From Gnetum montanum (lineage: Eukaryota > Streptophyta > Gnetopsida > Gnetales > Gnetaceae), in NCBI GenBank assembly GCA_015680685.1, contig MNCI01035832.1:700149-764148 (forward strand): 64,000 bases of DNA, read 5' to 3'. A program made the translations under genes and the position numbers. Positions within the stretch are counted from its first letter, which is position 1; each line of letters starts with the position of its first letter. The notes under the pieces were generated by a model that was given only the letters and a program-made list of their open reading frames with translations, did not search any database and was not told the DNA's origin. Below are positions 56,517-64,000 of this stretch, one piece after another.

Positions 56517-57840
56517 TCAGCCGATGATGTCCTTGACCATTCTATGCATGAAATCCACCTTGTCCAAGACCTCTATTGATGGTTTCCCATGAAATTTAGG
56601 GATAGGGGCTTGCACTAGTGGCTTAGGAACTACCATAAGCATAACAATTATTGAATGGTTAGGATGAAAGTAAAACTTAAAATAATAGGATATAATGAGA
56701 AGCATTTAAACATGTGCATACCTAGCTCCTCCTCTTCCTTGTCTAGGATGATGACAAGGGATGTACTTGGTACTGCCTCACTAAACAAGACATCTAGATC
56801 ATCTATATCTATGTTGGCTAACCTTTCAGCCTCATGCTACTGCAAGAGTGCCTCCTCTGCATGTCTTTGTTCCTCCTCTACTATAGTGGTTGCACGTCTT
56901 TGTACTTTCTCCTTCATGACAACCTGGGTTGCCATGTCTTGGCACTTGTCTACAATCATAGCACATAGAAAATCGATCAGCACATGAAACCATAGTGTAG
57001 CCATAAAATCTTAAAACATAGAATAGCGAAAACATAGATAAAGCATACCTATGACTAGTTGATGTAATGTCTTAAGCTTAAACTTAAGCTTCTTTTGGGT
57101 GGGTTGCTCTAACATTAGTAGTGTTTCCTCTATTGGCTCTTTGAGCTTGGCCTTGACTTCTTCTTTAGATTTTCTATTTCATCATTTGGCCTCCAAGATG
57201 CTCACTAGAATTGTAAGGGGATCCTCCTTCATGTTGTCAAGGGATTTGTATCACCTAACACCAAGATCCTTGATGGTAATAGACAACGAATCATCCATCT
57301 CATCGGGTGGGTTTTGGAATTGCATAGTTAGATAAATGTGCTTTATCCAAGGCCTAGAAAGATGGTCTGGGTCTTGGGCAACCCATCATCCATTCCTCCA
57401 CACCACCAAAAACTCCACGAACCTCTTTAATTAACCTGCAAAGAATGCAAATTGCATCTAGATTATGGTAGAGGTATCATCATAGAGTTTGAGAATCTCC
57501 TTCTGAAGCCCAATAGCCAAAGCAGCCATCTAGTTGAATCTGATTTCATCCATTAGGACCCTGTTAAAGGTCCACCCCTATGTGATGCCAATTGCCTTCT
57601 TTTGTGATAATAGTTTAGGAAACACATGAGACTTGAACAAAGGATATGATGTCTTTTCTTCAAGGTTCATGAAGCTGTCCATGGCAATCCTAGAGTGGCC
57701 CATGTTGGCACCAAGCCACTCCAAAACTTTCTCATGATGGCTTGCTTCCTTCACTATTCTGGTGGCAACCTTTGCCCATCAGTGGGGATACCAAACAAGT
57801 TGCAAAAGGTTCCCCCATTAATGGTTATGGTAATTGACAC
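56517..57840 (-). pseudogene. Multi-exon gene remnant, function unknown
   Basis: The minus strand shows coding pieces joined by plausible splice sites: TITINGGTFCNLFGIPTDGQ (about 57840-57780), MDSFMNLEEKTSYPLFKSHV (about 57680), a frame with AALAIGLQKEILKLYDD (about 57520), SITIKDLGVR and EEVKAKLKEPIEETLLMLEQ (about 57150), an exon about 56730-56965 bounded by TTGTAG and GAGCTAG/GTATGC, whose frame reads QRRATTIVEEEQRHAEEALL then EAERLANIDIDDLDVLF, and a last exon 56520-56638 after TATGGTAG (VPKPLVQAPIPKFHGKPSIE) ending in a stop. Several stops break the frames. I do not recognise the protein. It may be a retroelement gag-like gene. Confidence 0.45.
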
Positions 57841-57844
57841 GTTT

Positions 57845-58413
57845 TGTTTAACATCCTATCCCCGGATGTCATGGAAAACGTCAAATATATGATATATTAG
57901 ACATTATGCATATGAATAAAATATACCAAATGTGAAATATATGTGATATTCAACATGATGTCTAAAGGAAATAATAGGAAAAATGTAGAAAGAGAAAGAA
58001 AAGAATGCTTTATATATATGGAATAGCGTATCCGAGTTATATTCTAAGAGTGTTCCTTGGGGTTTTCTTCTTTTAACATCTATCCCTTAGAGGCAATCCA
58101 GCACTACCACCATGGTTAGGCCTATAACCTGGCCAGAAGGGATGACCAGGCCAATTCCTATTCCACTTCACCCAACTCCTATGACTTGCCTGTACCAGCT
58201 TTACCACTCCATGCTGGCATGACTTCTAACCCTAGGTATAAAGGCATTAGGTTAAATCCTCAAAGGTTATCTTAAGAGACACATTCGTTATTACAACATG
58301 CCCTTTTAGGTCTTAGTCGCAACTATCCTTTTGGGTCTTGTTAAGATAACAACAATGCTTGTTATGAAGAGATGCCATTTTCATTAGGTAGCAACATCAT
58401 TTGGGAATGGGGA
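57845..58413 (-). repeat. LTR, TGTGACA family, copy 3 (putative 3' LTR)
   Basis: 569 bp, TGTTTAACATCC to GATATGATA, aligned with copies at 8585, 41775 and 63097. On the minus strand it is preceded by AATGGGGATAGAT, a possible polypurine tract, which fits a 3' LTR of a minus-oriented element whose 5' LTR is at 63097. No target duplication of a solo insertion is seen. Confidence 0.75.
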
Positions 58414-58889
58414 TATGATAATCTATCCCCATTAGGTTTTGTTCATCCTCGAATGAGTCCACATTCACTATCTTTTTCTAGCTCCAATGCTTTTGTTATG
58501 ATCCCATGCTTTAATAATTTGATCTCTTCTTTGAACTTGAAGTTGTTTATTGCTTATTTTGCAAACAAGATATATGCGAGAAAAATATATGGAAAATTAA
58601 ATATTACTTTCTTAATACTTTATTTTCTAAGATAATGAGAAGAAATGAATTAAAGATCTACCAAACACTAATCACTAATACTTACCAGGATCACACCAAG
58701 TACAACTTGAATTTGGTTTCCCATGTGAAGGTAAGAAAAATTCTTTATTTTCAACTTTCATTACCTTATATATTTTACTTATCTAATTAAAATATAAATT
58801 AAACAATAAATAAAATAATAAGATCATCAATAAAAGTAAGGGTGAGATACTTCCTGATCTTGATCAACCTTATGAACTAATGGGAGTAA
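58414..58889. other. Internal DNA left of the CCR4-like copy
   Basis: AT-rich. The minus strand has AATAAA-like sites but no clear poly-A tract after the gene end. Confidence 0.4.
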
Positions 58890-60043
58890 CTAATGGGAGT
58901 AATTGTAATTCTACCATAAGTGGTATGTGATTGGATGGTCTTGTTCAGGATGGCAAGGCTTGATCTTGATTCTTCTCAACTTCTTCTTTAGAAATTAACT
59001 CTAGTAACTTGCTAACTTTGAAGAATCAAATATCGTACCAAATATAATCTAGGGTCTTAATGAAGAATGTTTTTAATCCATCCTCATTAATCATTGTAGA
59101 GTAATTGGTAAATTGTGATTCTTGATGAGCACTATCCATCAACATCATTTTTTCTTGAATTCCTGAGTCTGATTTATCTACTAAAGATTCAAAGTAAGAA
59201 AAACATGCATTGGCTAATGGAATTGCATGCTAAATTGATGGAAACATTAGGTTCATCTTCCAAAGATTCCTTTACACATCCATATTTTAAGAATTGATAG
59301 ACACCACTTCCAACTTTTGTATTGAAGTCTCTACAAAGAATAAATGGAACTGAATCTATATAACTCAAGAATAACTTATTCTTCAAACTTTCTTCAATTT
59401 GCTTAATCAAGTATGCTCCTTGACATAGTCTAACATCTGAACATGCTGGTTTGGCAATTAAATGTGTGTTAACCACACATATACATCTTCTTGATAGATG
59501 GACTTTTAGAATAACTACCAATGCTATGTGATTTTTCCAAAATGTTGATCTTTCCTTTCCATTACTTTAAGTTTTGGAATTTCAAAAATCATATTTTCTA
59601 AACTTCATTCAAATCTTTGTACCAATTGAAACTTGACTTCTTTATAAGAGGTTGTACAACCATCCATGTTGTGATTTTTGCAATAGGCTAATCTATATGG
59701 CTCGAAAGAAGAACTTCAATAAGAAAATTTTTGCTTATAAATACCTTTCTATCCCATCTTTTTCAAGTTTGGTTGGATTTAATATAGAAATTCCCATGGA
59801 AAGACTTCTTGTGAGCACAAGACATCAGCATCCAAATCTTCTAACTCTACTAAGATGCATGGATATTGATATTTGTGCCAATCCAAGGTCCATGATGGAC
59901 ATAGCAGATGTTGTTTCTCACTCACTAGGGATCTTGCAAGCATGTTGTATGTTGCAACTTTCATTTTCATTTGGATTCTTATTTGGATCATTTCTCTTCA
60001 TAGGTATCATAGACCTAGTTAAAACAATATTTTGAGTCTCCAT
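58890..60043 (-). pseudogene. CCR4-type deadenylase (EEP domain), intronless broken copy
   Basis: From an ATG at 60041-60043 the minus strand encodes METQNIVLTRSMIP..., then after a frameshift MKVATYNMLARSLV, CPSWTLDWHKYQYP and DADVLCSQEV. Then KMGYKGIYKQK-like sequence, HNMDGCTTSYKEVKFQLVQ, ALVVILKV, VVNTHLIAKPACSDVRLCQ, VPFILCRDFNTKVGSGVYQF, TLDYIWYD, LLELISKEEVEKNQDQALPS and SNHIPLMVELQLLP. This is a complete exonuclease-endonuclease-phosphatase domain in order, of normal length (about 360 residues). Catalytic Asn (TYN), Glu (QEV), His (NTH) and Asp/Asn (DFN) remain. GDFN has become RDFN, and the final SDH is SNH. About four frameshifts and several stops. No introns, unlike plant CCR4 genes, so a retrocopy is likely. 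Closest in feel to plant CCR4 homolog 4-type proteins. Confidence 0.85.
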
Positions 60044-61145
60044 GTTGTTCTACCATATAATTTGATTGTAAGATGAATTGATATACATCTTCTTGATTCT
60101 TGAAAATCATTCTTTTTCATCAACTGATTCTTGAACTGATACACCAACTAGTTCATCGATTGATAATCAACTAATATTGATATATTCTTCAACTAATTTT
60201 AGTAATCTTTAACTACATTATCTAATTTTAGTAATATTAATCGCATTATCTAATTTTAAATGGCCAATCTACCCCCTTTAAGACATTGACTTTGGTAGTG
60301 TAACTAATGACATGCCATAGTGATTTTAAGATTACAAGCAAATATTTAAGCATTGAATGCTAAGGTCCCAAAATGTTAAATTCATAAATGACAATTTATG
60401 ATATCATTGAATTATCGGATACTTGAATGATAAATCTGAGCTTACCATTGAGTTTAGAAGGTGAAAAATGTTGGAAATGACTATTCATATATTGAAAATG
60501 GATGTCATATGCTTGAGATGTATGGAAATTAGACTTTTGAGGATGTTGAGGTACTATGTTGGGAAAGGAGTAAAAAATAATTTTTTGGGTTCCCTAGGAT
60601 GGATTTGACTTCACCATTGGGTTCAAAAGGTTGAAATCTATAGGAAGTGACTCTTCATTTGCTAAAAATGACTTCTAAAATTAAAAGTTATGGTTTCTGA
60701 GATTAAAGCTCTTTGTTGCAAAAAACAAGACTTCCTGAGAGGTCACCCATCCCAGTTCTACTTCAAAACGAGCATGCTTAATTACAAAATTTTTATTCTT
60801 GTTATTACTAGGGCATCAAATTAAAATTTAAAAATTATTTTTGTATGTTCTTAATTTAAATTGATGGTTTGATGATGAGAATTTTAAATTTTCCATCAGT
60901 TGATAGGAATTTTGAATTTTCTATCTGTTGATGAAGAATTTTCCTATTTTATGGTAGTAAGGAAAATGGCAGTAACGAGTACAGTGGTGCACTGGTGGTG
61001 GAGTCCAAGGAGGTTGTTGGCAATGTTAGTGGCCAAGCTAGGCATGTTTGGAGGTGGTGGTGGTACAACATTTTCTACTACTGGTGGTAGTGTAGGGCCA
61101 AAGAAGGTAGCACTGGGCTCATGTGGTCATTTTCTAAGGCCTCCC
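60044..61145. other. Internal DNA right of the CCR4-like copy
   Basis: AT-rich with short palindromic CAACTGATTC/GAACTGATAC runs near 60120-60180. From 60960 G-rich. An open frame 60900-61169 (plus) is glycine-rich and looks incidental. Confidence 0.4.
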
Positions 61146-61340
61146 TGGGGCTTGCACAACCCACTTTAGGGTTTACGCAGCTTTTCACTAGGCTTGCATG
61201 GCCCTCCATTGGTCTTACATGGCCCCTTGACTAGGCTTGCACAACCCATCATTGGGCTTGTGTGATCCTTTTTAGGGCTTGCATGCCTCGTCATTGGCTT
61301 GTGTGGCCCTTGTAGGGCTTGTGTGGCTTCTATCAGTGCA
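61146..61340. repeat. Minisatellite of 21-22 bp, GGCTTGCATGGCCC type
   Basis: About nine diverged units such as GGCTTGCACAACCCATCATTG and GGCTTGCATGGCCCTCCATT. Similar units reappear at 61736-61830. Confidence 0.75.
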
Positions 61341-61380
61341 CATGGTCAAACAAGGCTAGCATGGTGCATTCTATTAGAAG

Positions 61381-61646
61381 AGGTGATGATTTATGGTGTT
61401 CAGAGAGGTGATGATTGATGACAAGGGAGGCAATGATTGGCAGCATGGAAGGTAATGATTAGTGGCATGGAAGGTGATGATCGATGGCATGGAGGTGATG
61501 ATCTACGACATAGGAGGTGATGATTGATAGCACAAGATGTGATGATCGGCAGCATGGGAGGTGATGATTCGTGGCATTGGAGGTGATGATATGTGGCATG
61601 GGAGACAATGATTTGTAGTAGGGGAGGTGATGATCAGTGGTGTTGA
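61381..61646. repeat. Minisatellite of 22 bp, AGGTGATGATTG type
   Basis: Twelve units, nearly all exactly 22 bp, built on AGGTGATGATNNNTGGCATG. 22 is not a multiple of three, so the open minus frame across it (61459-61725) is not evidence of coding. Confidence 0.88.
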
Positions 61647-61978
61647 AGGTAGTCAAGGGTTTCACAGCAGGCAACAGGTAGGCAATGATGGCATCATAGA
61701 TAGGTGAAGTGTGCAGTGGTGGCATTTGTATTAAGCCATGTGGCTTGCGTGAGGGCTTGTGTAGGGACCAACATGGTCCACAAGTGGGCCTACGTGGCCC
61801 TCACTAGGGCTTGCACACCCTATGCTAGGGTCAACAAAGAAGGATTAGACATTGTTTTGGTAGAGTAGATGGAGGAGTATAATGCATTTCTTACACTAGT
61901 AGTGAGCAGTAGGTGTTGAATGGTGGACAAGGCGTAGTGGGAGTGATGTAGTAGCAAAATGATGGGGTAGTGGGATTN

Positions 61979-62252
61979 TTTTAAAGTTGGGGAATCGACG
62001 ATTGAACCTACAACCTTTGACTTAAAATTTTTTAATTAATTTTATTTAAACTTTTTATTATTATTTTNACTGAGCGGTCGTTAGGGCCAAGGCTAGAAAA
62101 TTTGTTTAAAACTTTATATATATATATATATATATATATCATTTTTTTATTTTCTAAATGGATTTTTAAAGTTGGGGAATCGACGATTGAACCTACAACC
62201 TTTGACTTAAAATTTTTTAATTAATTTTATTTAAACTTTTTATTATTATTTT
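61979..62252 (+). repeat. 89-bp exact direct repeat bracketed by single N bases
   Basis: 61979-62067 recurs at 62164-62252. Single N bases sit at 61978 and 62068, exactly at the edges of the first copy. Between the copies is a (TA) run at 62115-62139. Confidence 0.9.
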
Positions 62253-63082
62253 ATTCCACCTTGCCTTAGTAGTTGATATGGTGGTTTGGCTGATGATAGG
62301 GCAGAGGTTTAGTGTCAGTAAAAGACAATTTTGGATTGATTCCTAACACTAAAATTTTGAATTTTTTTTAAAAATAATAAATTAATAATTTTAATAATGT
62401 AATAATTTAATATTATTTTAACGCATGCTTTAAACATCAATATCTCTCAAATTGGAAGTCCAATTGAGATGAAATTTGTACTGTTGGAATCATCTTGAAA
62501 AGTGCTATGCATTGAACATAGTCTTAGTGTTCAAAAAAGAAGTTTATTTTTAAGCTTTTAAAATATCCAAACTAGCTTATTTTACCAAAAATATATTACT
62601 AAGTTGATATATGAAAGACATGATGACTTTCAAATGACTCTAAGTTGCTTAGGATAGTGAGTTTCAACAAACCAAATTAATTCAGGTCATGGTTACTAAC
62701 TTTTTGAAAGAAACTTAATAATGACCTTAATCAACTTAAACATTTATAATATTAATATGAATAAGAGTTACCTAGATTGGTATATCATTGTGTTACCAAT
62801 CTCTTGTAATTGATGAATTCGAATGAGGTGTAATTAGATCTTCATTGGTCAATGACATCTATGAAAGAATTTTGTTGGTGGGATCTATGTCTTTTTGTAG
62901 ATGTCTAATCCATTGTTCATGAAATTAATGGAATAGTATCTTCTAGCTTTCATAAATCATCTTAGAAATATGGTGCATTCAGTGATGGTTAATCACTTTC
63001 CCTCTATTGTGGTTTCATGGTTCATCATCAGTTTCTTGTTGTAGTCAACCCATGCTTCTGAATGACCCTTGAGTTGTGGTTT
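62253..63082. other. Leader-side internal DNA of minus-oriented element
   Basis: AT-rich. Near the primer site the minus strand reads LKGHSEAWVDYNKKLMMNHE in one frame, too short to identify. Confidence 0.35.
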
Positions 63083-63094
63083 GCTCTAATACCA
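63083..63094 (-). other. Primer binding site on the minus strand
   Basis: The complement reads TGGTATTAGAGC, two bases from the LTR edge at 63097 (minus: ...GTGTCACA then AT then TGGTATTAGAGC). Confidence 0.82.
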
Positions 63095-63096
63095 AT

Positions 63097-63337
63097 TGTG
63101 ACACCCCATCCCCAGATGTCATGGAAAATGTCAAATATACAATATATTAGATATTATACATATGGAGAAAATATAACAAATGTGAAATACATGTGATATT
63201 TGACATTATGTATAAAGGAAATAATAGGAAAAAAGCATAAAGAGAAAGAAAAGAATGCTTTATTTATATGGAATAACATATCCAGATCATGCTTTGAGAG
63301 TGTTCCTTAGGATTTTCTTCCTTTGACATCTATCCCT
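63097..63337 (-). repeat. LTR, TGTGACA family, copy 4 (putative 5' LTR, truncated)
   Basis: TGTGACACCCC start and close match to the 57845 copy up to CATCTATCCCT, where unrelated sequence takes over. About 330 bp of the LTR is missing from the window at this point. Confidence 0.85.
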
Positions 63338-64000
63338 GATGAGTGGTGAGGTACCCCTACACTCAACCATATGAAACGAGCGTAGCATGCGTGATCTGGT
63401 CAAACTCTGCAGACTAAGTGCTTACACTTCCCATGGAACACTTAGGGTTAATCATTCGTTGTCTTCCCAGACTTACTTGTAATTGTCACGGTGTATGGTT
63501 AAGTAAGTCCAAGGTATATGATTTTTATAGTTTTTATGTTTTATCTCCTATGCTATTAAGGTGAAGGGTTGAGAAACTAATTACTAATTCTAACTAATGA
63601 ACTAAGTCTAAATTACCTAGCATCAGCATCCGTTCCCACTTACCGTACACACCCTGAACCGATGCAACCGTGGCTACCAAACACTAATCGTTGTTGGGAT
63701 CACCACGCGTAACGCACGTGCTCGAAGTGGTTGTATTGAGGCACTTAACTAGGAGGAAAGGGTTGAGAAAGCTAATTTAGCGTAAGTGTGATGAGCAGCC
63801 GATTCCTTGATTATCCGTACACATCCTTAAATGCTCGTAATCAAGTCGTATTCATTCCGCATTTCTAGCCTAAGTGTAATGAGCATTCGTTTCTTGATTA
63901 TCCGTACACATCCTTAGATGCTCATAATCAAGTTGTACTCATTCTGCATTACTAGGAGAGAAGGGTGAGAGAGAAAGCAATAAATAACATTAAATAAAAT
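63337..64000. mobile_element. CpG-richer repeat truncating the LTR
   Basis: From TGATGAGTGGTGAGG the composition shifts (many CG dinucleotides: CCACGCGTAACGCACGTG). It begins with TG exactly where the LTR stops, so it may be the edge of a younger LTR element that runs past the window. No coding frame. Confidence 0.45.
63783..63955 (+). repeat. 88-bp tandem repeat, two units
   Basis: TAAGTGTGATGAGCA at 63783 and TAAGTGTAATGAGCA at 63871 start units sharing GATTATCCGTACACATCCTT and a CATTNNGCATT end. Each unit contains an internal near-palindrome (CTTGATTAT ... ATAATCAAG). Confidence 0.88.

Larger units (their letters stand above)
57845..63337 (-). mobile_element. Putative LTR retrotransposon carrying a CCR4-like gene copy
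   Basis: Two LTRs of one family in the same orientation, a primer site inside the right one pointing left, and a polypurine-like tract beside the left one delimit 4.7 kb of internal DNA with no gag or pol. The only gene is a deadenylase copy on the same strand as the element. The right LTR is truncated at 63337 by another repeat, so a target duplication cannot be tested. Alternative: two independent LTR relics that happen to bracket a retropseudogene. Confidence 0.5.

Noticed and set aside
56655-56987. Serine-rich plus-strand frame
   Set aside because: Antisense to an acidic minus-strand exon with splice sites; the serine runs are complements of GAG/GAA-type codons.
59652-60035. 127-codon plus-strand frame
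   Set aside because: Antisense to the CCR4-like copy, whose conserved motifs read on the minus strand.
61459-61725. 88-codon repetitive minus-strand frame, considered as a repeat protein
   Set aside because: Produced by a 22-bp minisatellite; the period is not a multiple of three and units are not protein repeats.
63620-63730. GC-richer stretch checked for a tRNA or rRNA gene
   Set aside because: No acceptor stem, T-loop or anticodon arm arrangement and no rRNA-like sequence.

Overview
The window looks like a stretch of a large, AT-rich seed-plant nuclear genome, possibly a gymnosperm: gene-poor, with intron-bearing and frameshifted coding remnants, very old and diverged LTR pairs, solo LTRs, a Helitron-like element, assembly gaps, and no bacterial signal of any kind. 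The taxon is inferred from element content only. I see no intact host gene. Nearly everything interpretable is mobile DNA or fragments of genes carried with it.

Layout. 1-10019: low-complexity AT-rich DNA with a degenerate array built on a TAGAACCA...TGGTTCTA motif (1420-3720), smaller arrays, and an unknown ORF split by a solo LTR (8150-9166). 10020-16323: a large LTR element with 583-bp LTRs, an initiator-tRNA-Met type primer site and no gag-pol, so a LARD-type non-autonomous element. 16409-17124: assembly gap. 17600-18830: a CpG-richer island with pieces of two host genes side by side on the minus strand, an aspartic protease and a family-4 glycosyltransferase.

19720-50125: an old Ty3/gypsy element of the Tat/Ogre type (gag, protease, RT, RNase H, a second archaeal-type RNase H, integrase) opened by two insertions. 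The first (about 25.6-32.6 kb) is an unidentified minus-strand gene-bearing segment. The second is a complete Ty1/copia element (33686-43968) with a 5-bp target duplication that breaks the gypsy reading frame exactly. The copia element was itself hit three times: a Helitron-like element and a foldback element inside its 5' LTR, and a solo LTR inside its RT/RNase H region.

50126-56500 holds LTR edges, short exact tandem duplications and nothing coding that I recognise. 56517-57840 (minus) has spliced-looking exons of an unknown gene. 57845-63337 is bounded by two copies of the same LTR family, with a primer site pointing inward on the minus strand, and holds an intronless CCR4-type deadenylase (EEP domain) copy in the same orientation, so it is a candidate gene-capturing retrotransposon. 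The window ends in a CpG-richer repeat with 88-bp tandem units that truncates that LTR.

Nothing here works as a pathway. The relations are those of nested insertion, and the order can be read from interrupted frames: gypsy is older than copia, which is older than the solo LTR and the Helitron-like and foldback insertions.
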